Origin: an uncultured Clostridia bacterium
GTDB taxonomy: Bacteria; Bacillota; Clostridia; Oscillospirales; Acutalibacteraceae
Length of the DNA: 14,933 nucleotides
Assembly: GCA_947302895.1 (NCBI GenBank)
Contig: CAMYWU010000014.1
Coordinates: 1 to 14,933 of the forward strand
Reading direction: 5' to 3'
Shown here: in pieces, positions 7,777 to 14,933 of the stretch
Numbering within the stretch: position 1 is the first letter of the stretch
Layout: each line of letters starts with the position of its first letter
Made by a program: the position numbers and the translations under genes
The notes under the pieces: generated by a model
Told to the model about the DNA's origin: nothing
Database searches by the model: none
The model's input: only the letters and a program-made list of their open reading frames with translations

Positions 7777-9032
7777 ATATTCTCTCCTGCTCCGTCAGGA
7801 ATAAACAAGCTGACTGAGGTTCCTTTTCCTATAGCGCTTTGAACCTCCATCCATCCGCCGCACATAGTTTCAATTCTCTCTTTAACATTTGTTAAGCCGA
7901 TATGCGTTCCCGTTTTTTTAATTGCTTCAACATCAAAACCAACACCGTTATCCTCAACCTTTATTATAACTCCGCCGTCCGTTTTATCGGCAAAAACCTT
8001 TACAATTCCCTGCTCACGGTTGCGAACGCCGTGGCGAATTGCATTTTCAACAAGGGGCTGAACGCTAAGCGCAGGAAGCTTAAAATTATCGTATTCAATA
8101 TCATAATTAACGCTGATATTCGGAAAGCGCACCTGCTCGATATCCGAATAAACCTTTGTATGCTGCAATTCCTTATCAAAGGGGATAAGCTCGGGCTGTT
8201 CAAGCGAATCGAGATTCTGTCGCAGATATTTGCCGAATTTTCCCGTTATTTCGGAAGCCTCTTCGGGATTTGTTAAGCAAAGCGCCTGAATTGTTGAAAG
8301 CGTGTTATATAAGAAATGGGGCTGAATCTGCGACATCATTATTTTAATACGCTGTTCCGCCATCAGGTCTTTTCTGTGTTTTTCTTCATATTCAACGTGC
8401 AGCCATATGAAATAATACAGCGAACAGCTGACAATCGCAAGTGTTATATATGAAACAGGGTAATTAAAATACAGCGGAGATATATCAAGAGCAGTTGCAG
8501 CAACTAGTATTCCGATAATAAACAGCGCCGCCCACCACAGTTTTTTCTTAAAGCGGTGTTCAAGAATCGTGCAATAAACAAGATATGCTATAAGAATTGC
8601 ACTTATAATAAATGCTGTGTATCCAAGTACACCTCGTTTAAATACGTGGTTTTGGTCATAATAAAATACAAGATGACTGCCTGCAATTGAATCCACTATA
8701 TGAATCGCCGCATTGATACCGACAAGAATTGACGCCAAAATATGCTTTTTGTTGATTGCAACAAAATAACAGAAAAGCAAAATAATAATCGGGCGTATAC
8801 TGTAGCCGACGCCGCCGCTAATATACCTCATTTCATTATAAACACCCTTGGTTGAAAGGGTATAATCAACAACATTCTGTGCAACAAGAATTGTGTCGCA
8901 CAAAATAATTTCGATCATTATTATTTTCTGCTTCTTTGACGAATGCTTGTCATTGAACATAAAAAACACAATTCCAAGCAGCTGAAGCAATATAGGAAGC
9001 AGAATAATATATTCTCTGACAATTTCTCTCAT
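7773..9032 (-). CDS. LytS/YehU-type sensor histidine kinase with seven predicted membrane helices
   Basis: This 419-residue membrane sensor kinase has hydrophobic segments at about 8-26, 38-55, 78-94, 97-116, 134-154, 166-184 and 192-212 with short loops and no large extracytoplasmic domain. A charged linker leads into a His_kinase (PF06580-type) segment with H239 in SQIQPHFLYNTL. An HATPase_c domain follows, with the N box (PLVENAIRHG, N330), G1 (DNGVGF, 361-366) and a glycine-rich lid (GTHIGLTNVKER). The signal is presumably sensed in or near the membrane and is unknown. The ATG at 9032 is preferred over an in-frame TTG at 9050 because GAGGA lies 7 bases before the ATG and nothing suitable precedes the TTG. 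The gene starts 80 bases after the GH3 gene and overlaps the regulator gene by four bases. Confidence 0.92.
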   Translation of the reverse strand: MREIVREYIILLPILLQLLGIVFFMFNDKHSSKKQKIIMIEIILCDTILVAQNVVDYTLSTKGVYNEMRYISGGVGYSIRPIIILLFCYFVAINKKHILASILVGINAAIHIVDSIAGSHLVFYYDQNHVFKRGVLGYTAFIISAILIAYLVYCTILEHRFKKKLWWAALFIIGILVAATALDISPLYFNYPVSYITLAIVSCSLYYFIWLHVEYEEKHRKDLMAEQRIKIMMSQIQPHFLYNTLSTIQALCLTNPEEASEITGKFGKYLRQNLDSLEQPELIPFDKELQHTKVYSDIEQVRFPNISVNYDIEYDNFKLPALSVQPLVENAIRHGVRNREQGIVKVFADKTDGGVIIKVEDNGVGFDVEAIKKTGTHIGLTNVKERIETMCGGWMEVQSAIGKGTSVSLFIPDGAGENI

Positions 9033-9039
9033 AACACAT

Positions 9040-9044
9040 TCCTC
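9040..9044 (-). promoter_or_regulatory. Ribosome binding site that fixes the kinase start
   Basis: GAGGA on the minus strand lies 7 bases upstream of the ATG at 9032. It falls inside the reading frame that would be translated if the upstream TTG at 9050 were used, and so argues for the shorter, 419-residue kinase. Confidence 0.7.
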
Positions 9045-9089
9045 ATTCAATCACATTTTTCTGCAACTGAAATATATTTTCGATTTGAA

Positions 9090-9109
9090 GGGAGGGCGCA
9101 AACCCTCCC
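9090..9109 (-). terminator. GC-rich hairpin right after the GH3 stop codon
   Basis: GGGAGGG (9090-9096) and CCCTCCC (9103-9109) form a perfect 7-bp all-GC-rich stem with a 6-base loop, starting three bases after the GH3 stop. On the minus strand it is followed by TTCAAATCG, a poor uridine tract. It may terminate partially, leaving read-through into the kinase gene, or protect the mRNA 3' end. Confidence 0.55.
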
Positions 9110-9112
9110 GTA

Positions 9113-11557
9113 TCACAGTTTAATATCCATTGCCATTTTAAGAACATTCATAGCGCAGCGCTGCATTTCGCCGAGGGTTATTCCGTATGGCTTGCCAAGG
9201 GAGGCAAGCAAGGTTCCGTCGGACTTTCGTGTGTAGTTGGTTTCTCCGGGCGGCATATACGGTGCGCCGGGCATAAAGAGGTCAACCTGCGCACGAACAC
9301 GGTATGCCTGGTCACGAAGAATCGGAAATTCGGGACTCTTTGATTTTTGAATCCACCAATCCGTCATAACGTTGCCCTCATATCCCCATTCGTTTCTGAG
9401 AATCGTTGTGAACAAATCATAGTTATAATGCCCCCATACGCCGTTTATCTTATTATATGAGGTCATAATATTCATCGGCTTTGCTTCCTTTATACAAATT
9501 TCAAAGCCCTTGAGATATATCTCTCTGAGAGCTCTTTCCGAAAGCCTTGAATCGTTTTTTGTTCTTTTGAATTCCTGATTGTTGCACGCAAAATGCTTAG
9601 GGCAGGCTGAAAGTCCGCCGCTCTGAATTCCCTTAACATATGCCGCAGCCATCTTTCCGCTTACATACGGGTCTTCGCTGAAATATTCAAAGTTTCTTCC
9701 GCAAAGCGGATTTCTGTGGATATTAAGTCCGGGAGCAAGAAGAATATCCGAGCCCCTGTTTTCCATCTCCTTTGCAAGCTCTGTGCAAAGCGCTTCAACA
9801 AGCTCCGTATTAAAGGTGCAAGCAAGAAGGGTTGCGCACGGAATTAAAGAGCAGTTGCTTTTGAGCTTAATTCCCGAAGGACCGTCGGTTGTTGTTATAA
9901 CGGGAACGCCCTTTTCTCTCAGGGATTCAAGAACGCCTGCGCAAATGCCCGTATTGCCCGGTGCGCCAAGCGGATTATCGGTTATATAATCGCCCCTTGT
10001 TATGGCTTCAAGCTCATCAAGACTTAGCTGAGCAACAAATTCCTGCATTGTAATTCTGCCCTCTTTAACATCAACAAGCTTATAGCCGACATCACCGACA
10101 GGCTCAATATCCTCGGGCATATTATTAAGTATTCTTGTTGCCATATCATATTTCTGCTTGGCAACAGCTTTTTTCTTTAAAACGGGCTTTCCGTCAACAA
10201 GCTCTGCATGGTAAACCTCAAAATGCTCCTGCGGAGCAGAAGCCTGCTTATGCTGGGAATAAACAAAGTCCTCTTCCTGATAGAAATTGAATACCTCTTC
10301 GTTATTCCTTGAATCCTTTCCAAGATGGAATTTATAATCTCCTTTTTCAACAACATAGCAGCCTGCATGGTTGGTTGAACCGCAATCGTCATATGAGCAA
10401 AGCTGATAGAAATCAACAAAAAGCTCAAGCTCCTGAGCCTCGCCTGCTGCAAGCTCCTTTGTTTTTGCAAATGCCGCAAGCTCCCTTGCAGGATTGCCGA
10501 GTCTGCCCATGGGCTTTTCGAGATAGAGCTGAACAACCTCTTTACCCGAATGATTGCCGATATTTGTAACCTTCACCTTAAACTCAAAGCCGTTATCAAC
10601 AGCCTTTGCCTTAACGCATTCCATTTTGAAATCGGTATAACCAAGACCGAAGCCGAAGGGATAAAGAACGCTGTTTTTATCAAAGCTTTCAAAATATCTG
10701 TAGCCTACAAAAATATCCTCTTCATAGTTATTGAAGGCTTTTGAGCCGTAGTTTTCAGAGGAGGGATAGTCAAAATAGCTTCTTGCAATGGTATCGGTCA
10801 TTCTGCCGCACGGCGAAACCTTACCGCAAAGCAAATCACAAATTGCGTTGCCGCTTTCCATTCCGCCCTGCCAAACGCAGAGAATAGCGCTGATTTTATC
10901 GCCGAAGCTTTCAACCCACGCCATATCCATAATAATTCCGATATTGAGCAAAACAACAACGTTTTCAAAATGCTCGGTTATGAGACCGAGGTTTTCAAGC
11001 TCGCTGTCGGTAAGATAGTAGCTGCCCTTATTCAGCTCGCAATCCCTGTCTTCACCCGAGCCCCTGCCTATAACAAAAACGGCAACGTCGCTCTTTTTGC
11101 CTGCGTTTTTAACAAGCTCAGCATCAAGAGGCATATCCTCGTGGTAAAAAGGCCAGGTTCCCCAGGCATGCTCTTTTTCAAGCGGGTTTTCCCTGCAAAA
11201 AATATCGTATTCAAAAGCAAGCTCTTCATTAACGGTAAAATCGCCGCACTTTCTTGCAGCGGCAAGAAGGCTTGCTTTCCGGTTACAGCTAACGTCTCCG
11301 CCCGAGCCGTAGCCAACATAGAACCAATCCTTCTGAAGTCTTGAAAAGAAAGAAACACGGCTTCCCTTTTTCAGCGGAAGCACGCCGTTATTTTTCAGAA
11401 GCACAGCGCCCTCGGCAGCCGCCTGTCTTGAAAGCGCAACTATTTTTTCATCAAGTTTTTCATCGGAAATATTGTTCTTATTCTGCTTCTGAGCAAGCAA
11501 TCCCGCTGAAGTTACCACCCTGTTGATTCCCCCTTTAATTCTATCTTTTACGCTCAT
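9113..11557 (-). CDS. Glycoside hydrolase family 3 enzyme with swapped domain order
   Basis: This 814-residue enzyme is probably an intracellular beta-glucosidase or related exo-acting glycosidase; no signal peptide is seen. The order of parts is reversed relative to ordinary GH3. The alpha/beta sandwich normally found C-terminally comes first (about 40-265: EGAVLLKNNGVLPL, VFVIGRGSGEDRD, CVWQGGMESGNAICDLL), then the FnIII-like domain (about 320-415: VKVTNIGNHSGKEVVQLYL). The TIM-barrel comes last (about 500-814: TTDGPSGIKL, FSEDPYVSGKMAAAYVKGIQ, CPKHFACNNQE). D733 in GNVMTDWW is the predicted nucleophile; E169 in GSGEDRD is a candidate acid/base (less sure). This order is known from Ruminococcus albus and Butyrivibrio fibrisolvens beta-glucosidases. 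It has a strong promoter and an AAGGG ribosome site, and it precedes the two-component genes. The substrate linkage is not determinable from sequence alone. Confidence 0.93.
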   Translation of the reverse strand: MSVKDRIKGGINRVVTSAGLLAQKQNKNNISDEKLDEKIVALSRQAAAEGAVLLKNNGVLPLKKGSRVSFFSRLQKDWFYVGYGSGGDVSCNRKASLLAAARKCGDFTVNEELAFEYDIFCRENPLEKEHAWGTWPFYHEDMPLDAELVKNAGKKSDVAVFVIGRGSGEDRDCELNKGSYYLTDSELENLGLITEHFENVVVLLNIGIIMDMAWVESFGDKISAILCVWQGGMESGNAICDLLCGKVSPCGRMTDTIARSYFDYPSSENYGSKAFNNYEEDIFVGYRYFESFDKNSVLYPFGFGLGYTDFKMECVKAKAVDNGFEFKVKVTNIGNHSGKEVVQLYLEKPMGRLGNPARELAAFAKTKELAAGEAQELELFVDFYQLCSYDDCGSTNHAGCYVVEKGDYKFHLGKDSRNNEEVFNFYQEEDFVYSQHKQASAPQEHFEVYHAELVDGKPVLKKKAVAKQKYDMATRILNNMPEDIEPVGDVGYKLVDVKEGRITMQEFVAQLSLDELEAITRGDYITDNPLGAPGNTGICAGVLESLREKGVPVITTTDGPSGIKLKSNCSLIPCATLLACTFNTELVEALCTELAKEMENRGSDILLAPGLNIHRNPLCGRNFEYFSEDPYVSGKMAAAYVKGIQSGGLSACPKHFACNNQEFKRTKNDSRLSERALREIYLKGFEICIKEAKPMNIMTSYNKINGVWGHYNYDLFTTILRNEWGYEGNVMTDWWIQKSKSPEFPILRDQAYRVRAQVDLFMPGAPYMPPGETNYTRKSDGTLLASLGKPYGITLGEMQRCAMNVLKMAMDIKL

Positions 11558-11596
11558 AAAAAAGCCCTTCCCTTCTTATACGCATTTATGAAAATT

Positions 11597-11625
11597 ATTA
11601 TATCATTGATAAACTCTTTGTGCAA
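11597..11625 (-). promoter_or_regulatory. Extended -10 sigma-A promoter of the GH3 gene
   Basis: On the minus strand TTGCAC (11625-11620) is followed after exactly 17 bases by TATAAT (11602-11597), a perfect -10 preceded by TGA, which makes an extended -10 (TGnTATAAT). The expected transcript start is near 11590, leaving a leader of about 33 bases before the start codon. This is the clearest promoter in the window. Confidence 0.75.
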
Positions 11626-11635
11626 TATCTTTATT

Positions 11636-11668
11636 AAGACATATTTCGCATTAAACATTCGATATTAT
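11636..11668 (+). promoter_or_regulatory. Possible Spo0A-type promoter of spoIIE with 21-bp spacer
   Basis: AAGACA (11636-11641) and TATTAT (11663-11668) are separated by 21 bases. Long spacers of 21-22 bp are known for the Spo0A-activated spoIIE and spoIIG promoters of Bacillus subtilis. TTCGATA (11658-11664) overlapping the -10 matches the reverse 0A box (TTCGnCA) at all but one fixed position. Each element is weak and the region is AT-rich, so this is a suggestion. Confidence 0.3.
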
Positions 11669-11699
11669 ATGAAGGAAATTTAAAAAAGCGGATGATAAA

Positions 11700-13811
11700 A
11701 TGGAAGTTAAAGAAAGAATAATAGCGAAAAAGGGATTATTTGAAAATAAAAAAGCAAAACCTTTTTTAGAGGGCTTCGTATTTTTAATGCTTGGCTTTCT
11801 GATGAGCACGGGAAGAGTTGTTAATAATATCCAACCCTTCGGCATATCACTTGTTGCAGTTTCAAAGAATAAGAACATCTTTTTTTCATTTGTCGGCGCC
11901 GTTCTCGGCTATCTTACAAGCGGTGTTGACGCAAGCTTTGCAAGGTATTTTGCAGGTTTGGTTATTGCGCTGATTGGTGCCATTGCTTCAAGCGCCTTTG
12001 AGCTTGGCGAACGCCCTGCATTTCCCTCAACCGCCGCATTTTTGGCGAATTTTGCAAGCGGTTTTGTTATGAATTTCAAGCTGCAAAGCATATACACGGC
12101 ATACATAATAACCTTCGGCGAAGCGCTTCTTTGCTGCGGCGGCGCATTTTTCTTCTTCAAAAGCATAAACTGCGCCTATAAAAGAATAAGACCCAATGCG
12201 CTCCCCTTTTATGATATCTGCTGTCTGATGATTTCGTTTTCAGTAATGCTGATGAACCTTTCTTATTTCTATGTTTACAGCATATGCCCTGCAAGAGCGC
12301 TTGTAATTGCCGCACTTTTAATTCTTCAAAGGATGAACAATCCCAAGCTTTGTTTAATTTTTGCAATAAGCAGCGGATTTTCCTTTTCAATTGCCCAGAA
12401 GGGCAATATGTTCATCCTCGGCGCACTTGCCTTTTCCTGTCTTGTTGCCTGGATTTTCTTTGATTATTCGGCTCTTGCATCGGGGATTGCGTTTCTTTGC
12501 TGTATCGGCTTTTTCAGCATTTCTTCAGGCAGTTCGGTTGCGCTTTCGCTCTTTATTGAAGCGGCTATCGGCGTTGTTATATTCCTCCTTGCGCCGTCAA
12601 GGCTCAACAGAAGGCTTGAAAGCCTTGGAGAAAACGCCGTTCCCTCCGACAGCTCACTTCGCCAGAGCCTTGTTTTAAAGCTGCGCTTTGCCTCCTCCGC
12701 TATGGCTGCGATAAGCGAAAGTGTTGAACAGGTTCGTGAAAAAATAGACGAAATAACCCGAAACGAAAACGAGATAAACAAGCTGAATATGAGCCGTGAG
12801 GAATACATAAACAAGGAGATAATCCTTGAAAAAACCAATCAGATTAGAATGGTTGCCTCCGACCAGTTTTTTTCAATTGCCGATATGCTTGAGGAGCTTG
12901 CCTTTGAATACGACGAAGCCGAAACCTTTGATTCAGCCGCCTGTGAAAAAATACGGGCGCTCCTCGGAGAATACGGAATTTATCCAAAAAATGTTTCGGT
13001 TATTGAGGACAAGTTCTCAAGAATGCGAGTTGAAATTCTCAGCAATACCCCTTCTGAAAAGCTTGAAAATCCAGCCTTTCAGGAAGAAATAGGAAAAATC
13101 TGCTCCCGCTATTTTGAACGGGGCAGAATAACGAGCTTCAAGGATGAAAATATGCTCTCCTTTTTTGAGCGCCCCTCATACAGACTTAATATTGGCTTTG
13201 CTCAGCACAGTGCGGAAGGAACGCTTTGCGGCGACACGGTTAAGATTATAAACGACTATAAAGGACACTGCATTTTAATTATCAGCGACGGTATGGGGAA
13301 GGGCTCACGAGCGGCGCTTGACGGAGCGATGGGAGCAGGACTCCTTGCAAAGCTCATAAACGCAGGCTTTGGTTTCAACAGCGCACTGAAAATAATCAAC
13401 TGCGCCCTGCTTGTTAAAAGCAATGATGAAAGTCTTGCAACGCTTGATATTGCAAGCATTGATTTATTCACGGGCAAATGTGAATTTTATAAGGCGGGCG
13501 CTCCTGCAAGCTACATTATAAAAAACCGTGGAGTTATTAAATGCGAACTTTCTTCAATGCCCGCAGGCATTTTGCGAGGGGTTGAATTTGCCAAAAAAAG
13601 CGCAGTTTTAAGCCCGGGAGACTGCCTTGCGCTTATGAGCGACGGCGTTGGAGATTTGGGCGAGGAATGGCTTGAGGGCGTTCTTTTATCGAATAACGAT
13701 TTAACCTCAAAACAAAAATCACAGCGAATTATTGAAGAAGCAATTGAAAAATCAGAGAGTAATAAAATGGACGATATGAGTATAATCTATGCCAAACTTG
13801 AAAGGAACTGA
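11700..13811 (+). CDS. spoIIE: Stage II sporulation protein E, PP2C-type phosphatase
   Basis: This 703-residue membrane protein dephosphorylates the anti-anti-sigma factor SpoIIAA to activate sigma-F in the forespore, and it links this to polar septation. Residues about 24-298 contain many hydrophobic segments (about ten helices expected). A charged, helical central region (about 300-480) includes a probable coiled coil (SVEQVREKIDEITRNENEIN). The PP2C domain spans about 490-700, with GDT (511-513), ISDGMGKG (528-535), TLDIASIDLFTG, MSDGVGD (646-652) and DDMSIIYAKL near the end. D530, D648 and D692 are candidate metal ligands. The protein is shorter than B. subtilis SpoIIE (827 residues), mainly in the N-terminal and central parts. 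The ribosome site before the ATG at 11700 is modest (GGATGA). The gene is transcribed divergently from the GH3 gene and is closely followed by a GlmS-like frame. Confidence 0.95.
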   Translation: MEVKERIIAKKGLFENKKAKPFLEGFVFLMLGFLMSTGRVVNNIQPFGISLVAVSKNKNIFFSFVGAVLGYLTSGVDASFARYFAGLVIALIGAIASSAFELGERPAFPSTAAFLANFASGFVMNFKLQSIYTAYIITFGEALLCCGGAFFFFKSINCAYKRIRPNALPFYDICCLMISFSVMLMNLSYFYVYSICPARALVIAALLILQRMNNPKLCLIFAISSGFSFSIAQKGNMFILGALAFSCLVAWIFFDYSALASGIAFLCCIGFFSISSGSSVALSLFIEAAIGVVIFLLAPSRLNRRLESLGENAVPSDSSLRQSLVLKLRFASSAMAAISESVEQVREKIDEITRNENEINKLNMSREEYINKEIILEKTNQIRMVASDQFFSIADMLEELAFEYDEAETFDSAACEKIRALLGEYGIYPKNVSVIEDKFSRMRVEILSNTPSEKLENPAFQEEIGKICSRYFERGRITSFKDENMLSFFERPSYRLNIGFAQHSAEGTLCGDTVKIINDYKGHCILIISDGMGKGSRAALDGAMGAGLLAKLINAGFGFNSALKIINCALLVKSNDESLATLDIASIDLFTGKCEFYKAGAPASYIIKNRGVIKCELSSMPAGILRGVEFAKKSAVLSPGDCLALMSDGVGDLGEEWLEGVLLSNNDLTSKQKSQRIIEEAIEKSESNKMDDMSIIYAKLERN

Positions 13812-13815
13812 GAAG

Positions 13816-14933
13816 ATGAGCAGAATATTTGCAAGCATTCAGATAAACGGAAAAAAAGACATTCTTTTACCAACAAAAAACGAGAAATTCAGCCTTGCTT
13901 CAAACGGCGATATCGAGAATATCAAAGCGCTCAGAAAGCTTTGCGATTTCTCTGAAGCCTATGAAAACGAGGAGGAGCTGCTGCTTAGCTGTCTTGGCGC
14001 TATGAGCGAAAAAAACAGGCTTGAATTGCTCTTTAAGCTTACGGACAGCGCTATAGGTAATTTATCCTTCGTTTTCACTCCGAGCGATGAAAATGCGCTG
14101 TACTGCAAGGGCGGAATTTCAAAGCTCTTTATCGGAGTTTGCAAAAGCGGAGCATATGTTTCAAACGAGCTTGAAGCTATATTCCCCCTGTGCGATAAAT
14201 ACACCGTTCTTGAAAACAACCAAACCGCAAAGATAGGAAAGGATAAAATTCTTTTCTTCGACTCCCGTCATAAAAGAATAAAAAAGACCTTTACGCCCAT
14301 AACGGAAAAGCGCCCGCAAAGCAATAATTTTCAGATTGCAGACAACACCTTTATCTGCTCTCTTTCTGCAAAGGAAACCTTTTTCAGATTTGTTAAAAGC
14401 GGCAAACTTTCCTTTGATTATATGAAGCTTAAAGGCGGATTTCTGAACAAAATAAACAAAGTAATACTTGTTGGAAGCGCCTCGGCAAAAAACACCGCAA
14501 CAATATGCAGAAAGCTCTTTGAAACCTATTGCCTTATCGATACATTTGCCCTTGAAAGCGAGGAGCTCATAACCTTGAAAACTCCGCTTGATAAATGCAC
14601 TCTTGTTATTGCGATTTCAAATAATTCTGAGGATAACAGACTGCTTGAAGCGATTTCAAAGGCAAAGGAAAGCGGAGCTAAAACACTTGCCCTTACCGAT
14701 AATAAACATTCCGCCCTCGCGCTTGAATGCGATTATTTAATAAATCCGAAAAGGAATTATCAAAGCGCTTCTTTGGCTGCTGAATTTATCTCAAACTATT
14801 TTGCTCTCAGCCTTTTTGCGCTCTGGATGGGCTATAAAACAAGGGTTATTTCGGAGCTTTTTATCGGCGTTTCACTTAAAATGGCTGAGATGCTTTCGGG
14901 AATAATTCAGGCATCAACAAAAGCCTCACCGAT
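13816..14933 (+). CDS. Degenerate GlmS-like SIS-domain protein, 3' end outside window
   Basis: A continuous frame of 372 residues starts at the ATG at 13816, four bases after the spoIIE stop, and is still open at the window end. It is probably co-transcribed with spoIIE. Residues about 28-150 resemble the rear half of the GlmS glutaminase domain: NGDIENIKALRKL matches the family's HNGIIEN pattern, and ALYCKGGISKLFIGV and AYVSNELEAIF match its R-x-GSPL-x-IG and ASD-x-x-A patterns. The front part with the catalytic Cys and the RWATHG loop is missing. The start MSRIFASI resembles MCGIxGYI with Ser in place of Cys. Residues about 213-340 form a first SIS domain (VILVGSASAKNTA, LVIAISNNSEDNRLLEAI, ALTDN, YQSASLAAEF), where GlmS has CGTS, SQSGET and GVASTK. 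Loss of these residues suggests it is not a working GlmS. The second SIS domain would lie beyond the window. The assignment rests on motif recognition only. Confidence 0.75.
   Translation, partial: MSRIFASIQINGKKDILLPTKNEKFSLASNGDIENIKALRKLCDFSEAYENEEELLLSCLGAMSEKNRLELLFKLTDSAIGNLSFVFTPSDENALYCKGGISKLFIGVCKSGAYVSNELEAIFPLCDKYTVLENNQTAKIGKDKILFFDSRHKRIKKTFTPITEKRPQSNNFQIADNTFICSLSAKETFFRFVKSGKLSFDYMKLKGGFLNKINKVILVGSASAKNTATICRKLFETYCLIDTFALESEELITLKTPLDKCTLVIAISNNSEDNRLLEAISKAKESGAKTLALTDNKHSALALECDYLINPKRNYQSASLAAEFISNYFALSLFALWMGYKTRVISELFIGVSLKMAEMLSGIIQASTKASP

Noticed and set aside
9033..9050. TTG at 9050 as the start of the histidine kinase
   Set aside because: It lacks a ribosome binding site, while the ATG at 9032 has GAGGA at the right distance. 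The extra six residues add nothing recognisable.
9113..11557. Reversed GH3 domain order as an assembly or rearrangement artefact
   Set aside because: The frame is continuous, the domains are complete, and the same order is known from Ruminococcus albus and Butyrivibrio fibrisolvens enzymes.
11558..11699. Riboswitch or leader peptide ahead of GH3 or spoIIE
   Set aside because: The predicted GH3 leader is about 33 bases, too short, and the spoIIE leader shows no stable pairing or small open frame with a ribosome site.

Overview
The window looks like chromosomal DNA from an endospore-forming, moderately AT-rich Clostridia (Firmicutes), plausibly a gut Oscillospirales/Ruminococcaceae-type organism. 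The basis is a full spoIIE gene, strong AGGAGG-type ribosome binding sites, AT-rich intergenic DNA, a glycoside hydrolase family 3 enzyme with the swapped domain order known from Ruminococcus and Butyrivibrio, and a secreted beta-helix/MBG-repeat protein of a kind common in gut Clostridia. The taxonomy is inference only. There is no tRNA, rRNA, CRISPR array, transposase or phage gene, and no gene-free stretch reaches 300 bases.

Left part (1-5919, minus strand, read right to left): a three-gene cluster. A 1548-residue secreted protein (discoidin-like region, two duplicated beta-helix units, MBG/Ig-like repeats, a carboxypeptidase-regulatory-like fold) is followed after 18 bases by an MscS-family mechanosensitive channel. 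After another 19 bases comes a tyrosine-rich small protein that runs off the left edge.

Middle part (6122-11557, minus strand): a cytoplasmic, domain-swapped GH3 glycosidase has a clear extended -10 promoter. It is followed by a two-component system (LytS-type 7-TM histidine kinase and a REC-wHTH response regulator, overlapping by ATGA) that ends in a strong intrinsic terminator. Further along is a maltose/galactoside O-acetyltransferase-like gene. Upstream of the acetyltransferase is a perfect 10-bp tandem repeat with an 11-bp period, the geometry expected for an OmpR/SARP-type winged-helix regulator. The adjacent response regulator may therefore control it (inference). Together these genes suggest a small carbohydrate-responsive module.

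Right part (11700-14933, plus strand): divergent from the GH3 gene is spoIIE, the membrane PP2C phosphatase that activates sigma-F. Four bases after its stop begins an open reading frame that continues past the window end. Its product resembles a GlmS-type glutamine:fructose-6-phosphate amidotransferase, but the glutaminase core containing the catalytic cysteine is missing and the sugar-phosphate loops of the SIS domain are eroded. This apparent pseudo-enzyme, probably co-transcribed with spoIIE, is the most unusual item in the window.
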